Source: Deltaproteobacteria bacterium (GTDB lineage Bacteria > Lernaellota > Lernaellaia > JACKCT01). From it: a stretch of DNA of 64,000 nt. Below the pieces are notes generated by a model. That model was not told where the DNA came from. It did not search any database and saw only the letters and a program-made list of their open reading frames with translations. Position numbers and translations under genes: made by a program. The stretch is taken from positions 248,001-312,000 of the forward strand of contig JACKCT010000001.1 of the NCBI GenBank assembly GCA_020633895.1, read 5' to 3'. Below, piece after piece: positions 35,639-44,604 of this stretch (positions are counted from its first letter, which is position 1; every line of letters starts with the position of its first letter).

Positions 35639-38600
35639 ATGGCGAAAACGATGATGATGATCGACGGCAACGAAGCTGCCGCCTATATCGCCCACAAGAC
35701 GAATGAGGTCTGCGCCATCTACCCGATCACCCCCTCGTCGCCCATGGGGGAGTTGGCCGACGAATGGTCCGCGCGCGGGCAGGCCAACATCTGGGGCACG
35801 ATTCCCCACGTGATCGAGATGCAAAGCGAGGGAGGCGCCGCGGGCGCGGTTCATGGGTCGTTGCAGACGGGGGCGCTGACGACGACGTTCACCGCGTCCC
35901 AGGGCCTGCTGCTCATGATTCCGAATATGTACAAGATCGCCGGCGAGCTGACCTCGACGGTGTTTCACATCGCCGCCCGCACCGTCGCCACGCACGCCCT
36001 GTCGATCTTCGGCGACCACAGCGACGTGATGGCCGCCCGCCAATGCGGATGGGCCATGCTCGCGGCCGGGTCGGTGCAGGAGGTGATGGACTTCGCCTTG
36101 ATCGCCCAGGCCTCCACGCTCAAGGCCCGGGTGCCGTTCGTGCATTTCTTCGACGGCTTCCGCACCTCCCACGAGGTCCAAAAAATCGAGCGCGTCGAGG
36201 AAGAGGTGATCCGCGCCATGATCGATGATGATCTGGTGCGCGCCCACCGGGCCCGGGGCCTGACGCCGGACCATCCGATCATTCGCGGCACGGCGCAGAA
36301 TCCCGACGTCTTCTTCCAGGCCCGCGAGGCGGCCAATCCGTATTACGAAGCGGTGCCCGGCATCGTGCAGGCGGCCATGGACAAGTTCGGCGAGATGACC
36401 GGCCGCCAGTACAAACTCTTCGAATACATCGGCGCGCCGGATGCCGAGGTGGTGCTGGTCTCCATGGGCTCGTCGACCCAGACCATCGAGGATACGGTCG
36501 AGTATCTCACGGCCCAGGGTGTGAAGGTCGGCGCGATCAAGGCGCGGCTGTATCGCCCGTTTTTCGGCGAGGCGTTCATCAACGCGCTGCCGGCCACGTG
36601 CAAGACCGTCGTCGCCCTGGACCGCACCAAGGAACCGGGCGCGACCGGCGAGCCGCTGTACCTGGACATGGTGACGGCCCTGATGGAGCACTACGCCGAG
36701 CGGCCCGAGCCCTTCGCCCGGATTCCGCGCATCATCGGCGGGCGCTACGGCCTGTCCAGCAAGGAATTCACGCCGGCCATGGTCAAGGCCGTCATCGAAA
36801 ACGCCCAATCGGCCAAACCGAAAAACCATTTCACGGTCGGAATCAAGGACGACATCACGCACACCAGCCTTGAATTCGATCCGGCGTTCTCCATCGAATC
36901 GGACAAGGTCTTCCGAGGCAAATTTTACGGCCTGGGCTCCGACGGCACGGTGGGCGCGAACAAGAACTCCATCAAGATCATCGGCACCGAGACGGACGAC
37001 TACGCCCAGGGCTACTTCGTTTACGACTCGAAGAAATCCGGCTCCATGACCGTCTCCCACCTGCGTTTCGGTCCCGAGCCGATCCGGGCGTGCTACCTGG
37101 TCAACGCGCCCAACTTCGTCGCCTGCCATCAGGCCACGTTCCTCAACCAATACGACATGCTTTCCGACGCGGTCGAGGGTTCCACCTTCCTGCTCAACAC
37201 CACGACGTCCGCCGACAAGGCCTGGGACATGCTGCCTCGCAAGGTGCAGGACACCATCCTCGCCAAGAAGATCAAATACTATGTCGTCGACGCCTACGAG
37301 GTTGCCGCGAAGCACGGCATGGGGCGGCGCATCAACACCGTGATGCAGACCTGCTTTTTCGCTCTGTGCGGCGTGCTGGAAAAGGACGCGGCCATCGAGG
37401 CGATCAAGAAATCCATTAAGAAAACCTACGGCAAAAAGGGCGATGCGATCGTCGCGCAGAATTTCGCGGTGGTCGACGACGCGCTGTCCGGGCTGCATGA
37501 AGTGAAGGTGCCCGACAAGGCCGCCGGGGATGTCGAGATGCGTCCGGCGGTGTCCAAAAAGGCGCCGATCTTCGTGCAGGAAGTGCTGGCCCCGATGATG
37601 TCCCAGTGCGGTGACACCATCCCCACCAGCGCCCTGCCGGCCGACGGCACATTCCCCACCGCCACCACGCAGTGGGAGAAGCGTAACATCGCCCTGGAGG
37701 TGCCGATCTGGGATCCGGATGTGTGCATCCAGTGCGGCAAGTGCGCGATGGTCTGCCCCCATGCGTGCATTCGGATCAAGGCCTACGATCCCAAACATTT
37801 GGACGGCGCGCCGGACTCCTTCCTGTCCATGGACACCAAGGGCGGCAACTTCTACCCCGGCAACAAATACACGATCCAGGTCGCTCCGGAAGACTGCACC
37901 GGATGCACCCTGTGCGTGGAGGTCTGCCCGGCCAAGAACAAATCCCAACCGCGCCTGAAGGCCATCAACATGGAGCCCCACGACCAGGTGGTCGAGCGGG
38001 AGCGCGTGAACTACGACTTCTTCCTGAGCCTGCCCGAGGTGGACCGCACGACGGTTCGCATGGATCAGGTGAAGACCAGCCAACTTCTGCGGCCGTTGTT
38101 TGAGTATTCGGGCGCGTGCGCGGGCTGCGGCGAGACGCCTTACCTCAAGCTGCTCACGCAGTTGTTCGGCGACCGCACGGCCATCGCGAACGCGACCGGC
38201 TGCTCGTCCATTTACGGCGGCAACCTGCCCACCACGCCTTACGCCCAGGACGGCAACGGCCGCGGGCCGGCGTGGAGCAACTCGCTGTTCGAGGACAACG
38301 CCGAGTTCGGGCTGGGCTATCGCCTGGCGTACGACAAACGCGGCGAATACGCCCAGGAATTGGTCAAGGCGCTGGCGCCGAAGATCGGCGACGATCTGGC
38401 CACGGCGATCCTGGAAGCGGACCAGAGCGAGGAGATCGGCATCATCCAGCAGCGCGAGCGCGTCGCGGCCTTGATCGAAAAGCTCAAGGGTGTGGACGAT
38501 CCCAAGGCCCGCGAGTTGGAAACCGAGGCCGAGATGCTGGTGAAAAAGAGCGTGTGGATCGTCGGCGGCGACGGCTGGGCGTTCGACATCGGCTACGGCG

Positions 38601-39229
38601 GCTTGGACCACGTGCTGGCTTCCGGGCGCGACGTGAACGTGCTGGTGCTCAACACCGAGGTCTACTCCAACACCGGCGGCCAGTCGTCCAAAGCCACGCC
38701 CCGCGCGGCCGTCGCCAAGTTCGCCTACGGCGGCAAGCAGGTGCCTCGCAAGGATCTGGGCATGATCGCCATGAGCTACGGCGGCATCTACGTCGCCAGC
38801 ATCGCCATGGGCGCCAACGACCTGCAGACCGTCAAGGCCTTCCTGGAGGCCGAGTCCTATCCGGGGCCGTCGCTGATCATCGCCTACAGCCACTGCATCG
38901 CCCATGGGTTTGATCTGAAGTACGGCATTCAGCAGCAGAAAGCGGCGGTCGATTCGGGCTACCTGCCCCTGTATCGCTTCGATCCGCGCAAGGCCGAGGC
39001 GGGTGAGAATCCGCTGCACATGGACTCGCGGGCGCCGAAGATCAAGTTCGAGGACTACGCCTACAACGAGACCCGGTACAAGATGCTCACCAAGTCGAAT
39101 CCGGCCGAGGCCAAGCGGCTCATGGAACTGGCCCAGCATGATATCGAAGTGCGTCGCGCGATGTACGAGCAACTGGCGGCGGATGGACCGGCCAAGGGCG
39201 GCGCGACGCCGACCGGCCAGGGGAACTAA
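35639..39229 (+). CDS. nifJ: Pyruvate:ferredoxin (flavodoxin) oxidoreductase
   Basis: A 1196-residue single-chain PFOR catalysing pyruvate + CoA to acetyl-CoA + CO2 with reduction of ferredoxin or flavodoxin. Pyruvate-binding PYR domain: IYPITPSSPMGE. Two 4Fe-4S motifs: CIQCGKCAMVCP and CTGCTLCVEVCP. Third cluster near the TPP site: ACAGCGET with TGCSS. The PP domain contains GGDGWAFDIGYGG and NTEVYSNTGGQSSK. All key residues are intact and the length is typical. ATG 35639 follows GAGGAG at eight bases; a GTG at 35630 is less likely. It is followed at 25 bases by the DHOD-like gene and is probably oxygen-regulated by the upstream palindrome. Confidence 0.97.
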   Translation: MAKTMMMIDGNEAAAYIAHKTNEVCAIYPITPSSPMGELADEWSARGQANIWGTIPHVIEMQSEGGAAGAVHGSLQTGALTTTFTASQGLLLMIPNMYKIAGELTSTVFHIAARTVATHALSIFGDHSDVMAARQCGWAMLAAGSVQEVMDFALIAQASTLKARVPFVHFFDGFRTSHEVQKIERVEEEVIRAMIDDDLVRAHRARGLTPDHPIIRGTAQNPDVFFQAREAANPYYEAVPGIVQAAMDKFGEMTGRQYKLFEYIGAPDAEVVLVSMGSSTQTIEDTVEYLTAQGVKVGAIKARLYRPFFGEAFINALPATCKTVVALDRTKEPGATGEPLYLDMVTALMEHYAERPEPFARIPRIIGGRYGLSSKEFTPAMVKAVIENAQSAKPKNHFTVGIKDDITHTSLEFDPAFSIESDKVFRGKFYGLGSDGTVGANKNSIKIIGTETDDYAQGYFVYDSKKSGSMTVSHLRFGPEPIRACYLVNAPNFVACHQATFLNQYDMLSDAVEGSTFLLNTTTSADKAWDMLPRKVQDTILAKKIKYYVVDAYEVAAKHGMGRRINTVMQTCFFALCGVLEKDAAIEAIKKSIKKTYGKKGDAIVAQNFAVVDDALSGLHEVKVPDKAAGDVEMRPAVSKKAPIFVQEVLAPMMSQCGDTIPTSALPADGTFPTATTQWEKRNIALEVPIWDPDVCIQCGKCAMVCPHACIRIKAYDPKHLDGAPDSFLSMDTKGGNFYPGNKYTIQVAPEDCTGCTLCVEVCPAKNKSQPRLKAINMEPHDQVVERERVNYDFFLSLPEVDRTTVRMDQVKTSQLLRPLFEYSGACAGCGETPYLKLLTQLFGDRTAIANATGCSSIYGGNLPTTPYAQDGNGRGPAWSNSLFEDNAEFGLGYRLAYDKRGEYAQELVKALAPKIGDDLATAILEADQSEEIGIIQQRERVAALIEKLKGVDDPKARELETEAEMLVKKSVWIVGGDGWAFDIGYGGLDHVLASGRDVNVLVLNTEVYSNTGGQSSKATPRAAVAKFAYGGKQVPRKDLGMIAMSYGGIYVASIAMGANDLQTVKAFLEAESYPGPSLIIAYSHCIAHGFDLKYGIQQQKAAVDSGYLPLYRFDPRKAEAGENPLHMDSRAPKIKFEDYAYNETRYKMLTKSNPAEAKRLMELAQHDIEVRRAMYEQLAADGPAKGGATPTGQGN

Positions 39230-39254
39230 TAGCCCGCGATTAGGAGGTGACACG

Positions 39255-40247
39255 ATGATGAACATGGCGACCAAATATCTCGGGCTGGATCTGGAGCACC
39301 CCCTCGTCGCCGGAGCGGGACCGCTGGCCTACGAGATCGATTCGATCAAACGCCTGGAAGAGGGCGGCGCGGCGGCCATCGTGCTGCACTCCCTGTTCGA
39401 GGAGCAGTTGGTGCACGACCAATACGCCCTCAACCATTTCCTGCATTACGGGCGTGAGTCGTTCGCCGAATCGCTGTCGTATTTCCCCGAGCACGAGGAG
39501 TTTCACCTGGGCCCGGAGGAATACCTGCGCCACATTCAGGCGGCGAAGGAGGCGGTGAAGGTGCCGGTGATCGCCAGCTTGAACGGCGATTCCATCGGCG
39601 GGTGGACGCGCTTTGCGAGCCTGATGGAGCAGGCGGGGGCGGACGGGATCGAGCTGAACATCTATTACATCCCCACCGACCCGACGCGCAGCGGCGCCGA
39701 GATTGAGAATATGTACGTGGAGATCACGCGGGAGGTCGCCAGCTCGGTGAACATCCCGGTGGCGGTGAAGATCGGTTCTCAGTTCACCGCGCCGGTGCAT
39801 TTCATCAATCGTCTGCACGAGGCGGGGGCGGCGGGCATCGTGATGTTCAACCGCTTCTACCAGCCGGATATCGATATCGAGGAATTGGAGGTGCGGCCTC
39901 ACCTGATGCTCTCCAACAGTTCGGACCTGCACGTGCCGCTGCGGTGGATCGCCATCGCCTACGGCCATGTGAAGGCCGACCTGGCGGCGACCTCCGGCGT
40001 GCATCACGCGGCGGATGTGCTGCGCTATCTGATGGCGGGAGCCACGGTGGTGCAGATGACGTCGTGCCTGCTCAAGTACGGCGCGGGGCACGTGCAGCAT
40101 CTGCTCGACGAGGTGAAGACCTGGATGACGGAAAAGGAATACACCTCCGTCGCTCAACTGCGCGGCTCCCTGTCCCAACTGCACTGCCCGAATCCGGAAG
40201 GCTTCGAGCGCGCGAACTATATGAAGACGCTGCAGTCGTACAGATAG
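39255..40247 (+). CDS. Dihydroorotate dehydrogenase-like flavoprotein
   Basis: A 330-residue TIM-barrel protein of the class annotated as dihydroorotate-dehydrogenase-like and often found beside nifJ. It starts MATKYLGLDLEHPLVAGAGPL. The phosphate/FMN end SGVHHAADVLRYLMAGATVVQMTS is typical of the flavin-binding DHOD/DPD fold. The NxSCPN-type catalytic loop of true DHODs is replaced by a region reading ELNIYYIPTD, so pyrimidine synthesis is unlikely. A near-perfect AGGAGGTGA precedes ATG 39255. It is in an operon with nifJ; a role in electron transfer is inference. Confidence 0.85.
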   Translation: MMNMATKYLGLDLEHPLVAGAGPLAYEIDSIKRLEEGGAAAIVLHSLFEEQLVHDQYALNHFLHYGRESFAESLSYFPEHEEFHLGPEEYLRHIQAAKEAVKVPVIASLNGDSIGGWTRFASLMEQAGADGIELNIYYIPTDPTRSGAEIENMYVEITREVASSVNIPVAVKIGSQFTAPVHFINRLHEAGAAGIVMFNRFYQPDIDIEELEVRPHLMLSNSSDLHVPLRWIAIAYGHVKADLAATSGVHHAADVLRYLMAGATVVQMTSCLLKYGAGHVQHLLDEVKTWMTEKEYTSVAQLRGSLSQLHCPNPEGFERANYMKTLQSYR

Positions 40248-40686
40248 GTCGACCGGGAAATCGTGGGTGCCACACTCTTGGCCGGCTTTGCCGGTTAAGG
40301 GTGTGATTTATGGAAACTAAGTCACGCCTTTCCTGCTTCCTTCAGAGCCTCGACCTGTAGGGAGCGGGTTGCCTTGAAGGGGCGACCCGCTATCGTTTTA
40401 TCGTTTGCTTCGTGAAATGCCCGTGCATGACAGAGCCCCGAGCGTCAGCGCGGGGTTGTTGAGCGTTTCTGATTCGAGGTTTGCGAACAACGTAATTTCC
40501 GATTTCGTCGAAGCGCTCGACGACCCCTCCCTCACGGTCGGGGCTCTGTTTCCATGAAAACGGATAACGCCGCCGAGGCAATTCGGCGGCGTCGTCATGT
40601 GGTAACGGGGCAAGCGCAAGGAAGCTGGGTGTCAGAGGCCATCCGCCAAGCGCGTCTCGGGCAAATTAACGATGCAAACAGCGCTC
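40248..40686. other. Gene-free region with hairpin and dispersed repeats
   Basis: This is 439 bases without a convincing gene. It contains a long hairpin at 40271-40305 just after the DHOD-like gene. Three copies of the 23-base dispersed motif follow: + copies at 40345-40367 and 40433-40455 and an inverted copy at 40524-40545. The bases around 40546-40686 show nothing else that I recognise. Confidence 0.7.
40271..40305. repeat. Long hairpin following the nifJ operon
   Basis: Arms 40271-40286 and 40290-40305 can pair over all 16 positions as RNA, counting three G-U pairs, with a TTT loop. It has no T tract, so it is either a rho-assisted transcript end or one of the genome's dispersed hairpin repeats. 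It starts 24 bases after the DHOD-like stop codon. Confidence 0.7.
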
Positions 40687-41535
40687 CTATCCCAGCACCG
40701 GATATTTCCGGTGGCGGTGGATGTCGTCGAGCATGTCCTGCAGGCGGCAGGTGACGTGGGTGTAGACTTCGTCGACGCGCTCGTCGATGGGCTTGCCGGG
40801 ATCGCTGATCTCGTCCAAGTCGATGGGCGTGCCGATGCGGATGTCGGTCTTGGCCGGCAGGGGCATGTGGAACATGGGGCCGATCATCAAACCCCACGGG
40901 AACATCAGGCTGATCGGGAAGATCTTCGCGTGCAGCATCTTGTCCAGATGCAATGCTTTGGCGGCCGCCTCGCCCGAGTGCAGCACCATGAACGTCTCGT
41001 GGCCGCCGGCGTTGGCGACCGGGACGATCGGGGCGTGTGTCTCCAAGGCGAGGCGGGCAAAGCCCTTCCGGTCGTGAAACTCCACCTTCCATCGATGGGA
41101 GTAGGGCCGGAAGGCCTCCTGGTCTCCGCCGGGGTAGACGACGAACTTGTGCCCGGATTCCAAAATGGTCCGGGCGTTGCGTCGACTGGCGCGAACGGCC
41201 CCGAGGCGGATCAGGAAATTCTTGAGCGCGGGAAATTGGATCATCGCGTCGTGCGTCATGAAGTAGACCGGGTCGGCCGCGCCGTTTTGCGCGTACCAAC
41301 CTTCCATCATCATGAACGGGTCCAGGAATGTGATCCCGGCGTTGTGATTGCCCACCAACATGGCGGCGCCGTCGGGAATGTTTTCGGCGCCCTGAACGTC
41401 GGCTCGGAAGTAGTGTCGCAATATCCGAATCGTCGGCAGCAACGACTCGACCAACGTCGGGTCAAACTGATCCAACCGATCCGGATCCAAGTCGCCGGTG
41501 TAAACCGACGGGTCCAGCCAAAATAGTCGACGCAT
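40687..41535 (-). CDS. LPLAT-superfamily acyltransferase (MGAT-like)
   Basis: A 282-residue glycerolipid-type acyltransferase. The acyltransferase motif is NHNAGITFLDPF (His64, Asp72), the spaced variant found in MGAT/DGAT-like members rather than the HX4D of PlsC. YPGGDQEAF supplies the glycerol-phosphate or acyl-acceptor motif, and PIVPVANAGGHE the third block. No membrane helices are obvious. ATG 41535 follows GGGAG. An FNR-type palindrome lies 71 bases upstream. The acceptor could be a glycerolipid or another hydroxy lipid. Confidence 0.82.
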   Translation of the reverse strand: MRRLFWLDPSVYTGDLDPDRLDQFDPTLVESLLPTIRILRHYFRADVQGAENIPDGAAMLVGNHNAGITFLDPFMMMEGWYAQNGAADPVYFMTHDAMIQFPALKNFLIRLGAVRASRRNARTILESGHKFVVYPGGDQEAFRPYSHRWKVEFHDRKGFARLALETHAPIVPVANAGGHETFMVLHSGEAAAKALHLDKMLHAKIFPISLMFPWGLMIGPMFHMPLPAKTDIRIGTPIDLDEISDPGKPIDERVDEVYTHVTCRLQDMLDDIHRHRKYPVLG

Positions 41536-41605
41536 CGTTACTCCCGAGCCGACGATCCCGGCGTTTTGCTTAAACCTACTTAAGCAGTTTCGGCGGCGGA
41601 TCGCT

Positions 41606-41619
41606 TTGACCTGCGTCAA
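41606..41619. promoter_or_regulatory. FNR/CRP-family type palindrome upstream of the acyltransferase
   Basis: TTGACCTGCGTCAA has the same TTGAC-N4-GTCAA core as the box upstream of nifJ. It lies between the acyltransferase start (41535, minus strand) and the methyltransferase stop, so it most likely serves the acyltransferase. Confidence 0.5.
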
Positions 41620-41671
41620 GCGCGGGGATGCCTTGGGACAACGAAGAAGCGCAAAATGCTTTCGGGGGCCT

Positions 41672-42331
41672 TTAGGGCAAGCGACCCCAGACGGCGAGAT
41701 GACGCTCGCTGACAATATCCGAATGCAGCGCCGACAACCCGGCCCGGGCGAGTTGATCGCGCACCTCGGCGAGGGTGTAAGCGGCGAGCAGGGAGTTGTA
41801 GAAATCTTCCAGCAGGATCGGGTCGTCGGAGACGTCCGCCTCCTCGACAATGGCGCGGGCGGCCTTTTCCGATCCGGGGCGGAACAGATCGACGATCAGC
41901 ACCGGCGCGCCGGCACGGCCCAGGTGCTTGACCTCGTTCCAGAGCGTCATGGGATCGGGCAGGTGATGCAGCAGACTGTTGGAGATGACGGCGTGGAACG
42001 GTCCGGCGAGCATTCCGGTCGGCAACAGCGAATGCACCAGCGTGACGCGGTTATCCAATCCCGCCTCCGTGACCGCGACGCGTCCCGGCGCCAGCATGGC
42101 TTCCGCGCCGTCCACGGCCACCAGGCGCACCTTCGGTAGCGCCCGCGCGATCCGGACGCAGATATCCGCCGGTCCGCAGCCCAGATCCACGATCACGCCT
42201 TCCTGAAAATCGGGGAACGTCCGACGAAAACGCTCGACGAATTTTTGGTTCACGTCGGCAAAGTCGGCGGCGGCATACGCGCGGGCCTGTTCGGCGGTAT
42301 CCATCAATTCCGGTTCGGGGATGCGTTGCAT
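41672..42331 (-). CDS. Class I SAM-dependent methyltransferase
   Basis: About 219 residues. The SAM-binding motif I is VDLGCGPADICVRIAR, and VDGAEAML and a NSLLHHLPDP motif IV region follow. The fold is that of UbiE/Methyltransf_25 proteins acting on small molecules. ATG 42331 is chosen; an upstream GTG (42391) would add 20 residues without a ribosome site. It is followed by the acyltransferase on the same strand after 136 bases. The acceptor is unknown. Confidence 0.82.
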   Translation of the reverse strand: MQRIPEPELMDTAEQARAYAAADFADVNQKFVERFRRTFPDFQEGVIVDLGCGPADICVRIARALPKVRLVAVDGAEAMLAPGRVAVTEAGLDNRVTLVHSLLPTGMLAGPFHAVISNSLLHHLPDPMTLWNEVKHLGRAGAPVLIVDLFRPGSEKAARAIVEEADVSDDPILLEDFYNSLLAAYTLAEVRDQLARAGLSALHSDIVSERHLAVWGRLP

Positions 42332-42434
42332 GGGCGGCGCCTCGCGAGTGAAATCGAGCGTCTGATAGCATGAAGGGGCCTCGGACGTCACGAGGGAGCG
42401 CGAACGGTTGCCTCGCGATATTCGCCGATCAAAA

Positions 42435-42508
42435 ACTTAGCCACTGATGAAAGTTTTTCTTGACCTTCGCGCTGGTCGTGTTAATACTTTGCCTAATGGC
42501 TAAGTATT
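42435..42508 (+). promoter_or_regulatory. ArsR promoter flanked by candidate operators
   Basis: TTGACC (42460-42465) and AATACT (42483-42488) are 17 bases apart. A nine-base inverted pair, ACTTAGCCA (42435-42443) and TGGCTAAGT (42497-42505), brackets the promoter and overlaps the ATG. A second nested inverted pair is AATACTT (42483-42489) and AAGTATT (42502-42508). The layout suits autorepression by the ArsR protein. Confidence 0.5.
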
Positions 42509-42831
42509 CGGGCGAACTCGATCAGACGTTCTCGGCTCTGGCCGATCCGACAAGGCGCGCAATCCTCAGCCGGCTGTGTGAAGGGCCGGCATCCGTCGGC
42601 GAATTGTCGGAGCCCTTCGACATCGCCCTGCCGACGCTGCTCAAGCATGTGCGCGTTCTTGAGAAAAGCGGTCTGGTCAGCTCCGAGAAGGTCGGACGGG
42701 TTCGGACATGCCGGATCGAAACTGGCGCGTTACGAGCGAGCGACGAATGGCTTCGCCAGCATATTTCGCAGTGGGAGAAGCGTTTGGACCGTTTGGAACA
42801 GCACATCAAACGCAGGAAAGAGGAGCATTGA
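42496..42831 (+). CDS. ArsR-family winged-helix regulator
   Basis: About 111 residues with the ArsR/SmtB winged helix: FSALADPTRRAILSRLCEG, then LPTLLKHVRVLEKSGLV. There are no Cys residues for metal sensing, which fits the group paired with AHSA1/SRPBCC proteins. ATG 42496 gives the standard N-terminus MAKYSGELDQTF. The next gene starts five bases after the stop codon, so the two form an operon. Confidence 0.92.
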   Translation: MAKYSGELDQTFSALADPTRRAILSRLCEGPASVGELSEPFDIALPTLLKHVRVLEKSGLVSSEKVGRVRTCRIETGALRASDEWLRQHISQWEKRLDRLEQHIKRRKEEH

Positions 42832-42835
42832 AGCC

Positions 42836-43345
42836 ATGGGTGGCGCATCCGACAAATCGAAGTCCGCGTGGTCCGACTGGCCTCTCGATCGGGAGATCGT
42901 CCTGACTCGGGTAATCGACGCTCGCCGCGACGTCGTTTTTACCGCCTGGTCGGACCCGGATCAAATCCAGATGTGGTTCGGGCCCGAAGGCTTTGCGATC
43001 GAAACCAAGGAGATCGACCTGAAGCCGGGCGGGGTGTGGCGATTCGACATGGTCGCGCCCGACGGTTTTCGTTACGGCAACCGAATGGTCTTTCTGCGCA
43101 TTGAGTCTCCGGCGCTTTTGGAGGTCGAGCACGGTTCGGATCAAGACGACGATCCCGGCAAATTTCGGATGCTCGTGACCTTCGATGAGCAAAGCAACGG
43201 CAAGACCGTCATCACGCTTCGGCAAATGCATCCGTCAAAGGAGCAACGAGAAGAGAAACTCGGCTTCGGCGCTGTCGAATACGGCGGGCAAACGCTGGAG
43301 AAACTGGCACGCCACGTCGCGACGGTCGGGCGCGAAGGGACTTAG
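42836..43345 (+). CDS. AHSA1/SRPBCC-fold protein
   Basis: A 169-residue START-like (SRPBCC) protein of the activator-of-Hsp90-ATPase-1 type. The conserved features are the entry REIVLTRVIDARRDVVFTAWSDPDQIQMWFGP, the middle LKPGGVWRFDMVAPDG and the C-terminal helix GFGAVEYGGQTLEKLARHV. These proteins bind a hydrophobic ligand and typically sit behind an ArsR regulator, as here. The ATG has AGGAG ten bases upstream. The ligand is unknown. Confidence 0.9.
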   Translation: MGGASDKSKSAWSDWPLDREIVLTRVIDARRDVVFTAWSDPDQIQMWFGPEGFAIETKEIDLKPGGVWRFDMVAPDGFRYGNRMVFLRIESPALLEVEHGSDQDDDPGKFRMLVTFDEQSNGKTVITLRQMHPSKEQREEKLGFGAVEYGGQTLEKLARHVATVGREGT

Positions 43346-43385
43346 GGTCCGGCGTTCGCTATCCGGTAAGCGTGTCTCGGCAACG

Positions 43386-43413
43386 AAAAACGGCCGCCCA
43401 GAGGGGCGGCCGT
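43386..43413 (-). terminator. Rho-independent terminator of the HD-GYP gene
   Basis: A ten-pair stem (43390-43399 with 43404-43413) and four-base loop is followed, on the - strand, by TTTTT. It lies 25 bases past the HD-GYP stop. On the + strand the T-tract is missing, so it is mainly a minus-strand terminator. Confidence 0.85.
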
Positions 43414-43437
43414 TGGTCTTCGGATTGAGTCGGACCG

Positions 43438-44604
43438 TTATTTTTTCTTGGGCGCGTAGTGCTTGGTGATCTCGCTGATCTCCACCAGGCTGTCGAAGAA
43501 GACCTCCACCAGCTCCGGGTCGAAGCTCTTCCCCGACGAGTCGCGGATGATCTTGAGGCTTTCGTCCAGGGTGAACGCCTTCTTATACGGCCGGTCGGCC
43601 ATGAGGGCGTCGTAGACGTCGGCCAGGGCGACGATGCGTCCCTCGATGGGAATGTCGGCTCCTGCCAGGCGATAGGGATAGCCCTTGCCGTCCCATTTTT
43701 CGTGGTGCGTCAGGCAGATCATCGCCGCCAGATTGACCAACGGGTTCGAACCGGGGCGAGGATCGAAATTGTCCATCAGCGCCGAGCCCACATGGGACAC
43801 CTTGGGCGCCATCTCCGTGAGCATCTCGTAACCGATGAGGGTGTGCGTCTGGACGATTTTCCATTCCTCGTCGGTGAGCTTGCCTTTTTTGAGCAGGATC
43901 TCGTCCGGCACGCCCATCTTGCCCAGGTCGTGCAGCGGCGCGGCCTGGCGCATCAGAGCGACCTGATCGTCGGCGAGCCCGAAATTGCGAGCGATGGTCT
44001 CGGAAAACAGACCCACGCGAGTGACATGCTCGCCCGTGTCTGTGTCCCGGTACTCGGCCGCCTTGGCGATGCGCTGCAACATCTCCTGCTGGGAGCGCAA
44101 CAGGTGCTGGGTCTCGCGGCGCACCAGCCGGGCGACGTAGTCCTTCTCGTCCCGGTGCCAGTCCTCGAAGCGCTTGACCTTGATCGCGTTCTCGATGCGC
44201 ACGTTGAGCTCATGGGCGTCGTAGGGCTTGCTCAAAAACTCGGTGGCGCCGACCGCGAGGGCCTCCTGTTTGATCTTCTTCTGCTCGGGCGAGGTGAGTA
44301 CGATGACGGGAATCTGCGCCGTCTTTTCCTCGGCCTTGAGACGGCGGATGACCTGGAAAGCGTCGACCTTGGGCATCATCGCGGCCATGAGCACCACGTC
44401 CGGGCGCAGGGCCGCGATCTGGCCCAGTACGGTCGTGGAATCCCGGACGATGAGCAGGTCGTCGTAGCCCAGCGAACGCAGGTGATTTTCCAGCAGGCGC
44501 AGATTCGCCGCGTCGTCGTCGGCCACCATCACGCGGGTCAATTTGACCGCATCCTGGCGGGGGGCATCGACGGCGATACTCGCCTCTTGGAACTCAGTGA
44601 CCAT
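43438..44604 (-). CDS. HD-GYP phosphodiesterase with degenerate receiver
   Basis: About 388 residues: receiver domain (about 22-145), linker coil (155-190) and HD-GYP domain (about 190-385). The HD-GYP part has GEHVTRVG, HDLGKMGVPD and HHEKWDGKGYPYRLAG, so cyclic-di-GMP hydrolysis is plausible. In the receiver the phospho-acceptor position is Ala74 (VVLMAAMMP where LLDIMMP is expected), while the acidic pair and the Lys (LSKPYD) remain. ATG 44604 follows GGAGG at five bases; ATG 44616 is an alternative. Confidence 0.9.
   Translation of the reverse strand: MVTEFQEASIAVDAPRQDAVKLTRVMVADDDAANLRLLENHLRSLGYDDLLIVRDSTTVLGQIAALRPDVVLMAAMMPKVDAFQVIRRLKAEEKTAQIPVIVLTSPEQKKIKQEALAVGATEFLSKPYDAHELNVRIENAIKVKRFEDWHRDEKDYVARLVRRETQHLLRSQQEMLQRIAKAAEYRDTDTGEHVTRVGLFSETIARNFGLADDQVALMRQAAPLHDLGKMGVPDEILLKKGKLTDEEWKIVQTHTLIGYEMLTEMAPKVSHVGSALMDNFDPRPGSNPLVNLAAMICLTHHEKWDGKGYPYRLAGADIPIEGRIVALADVYDALMADRPYKKAFTLDESLKIIRDSSGKSFDPELVEVFFDSLVEISEITKHYAPKKK

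Noticed and set aside
35531-39274. Long minus-strand open frame across nifJ
   Set aside because: A shadow of nifJ: the opposite strand codes for a perfect PFOR, and high GC makes long antisense frames common.
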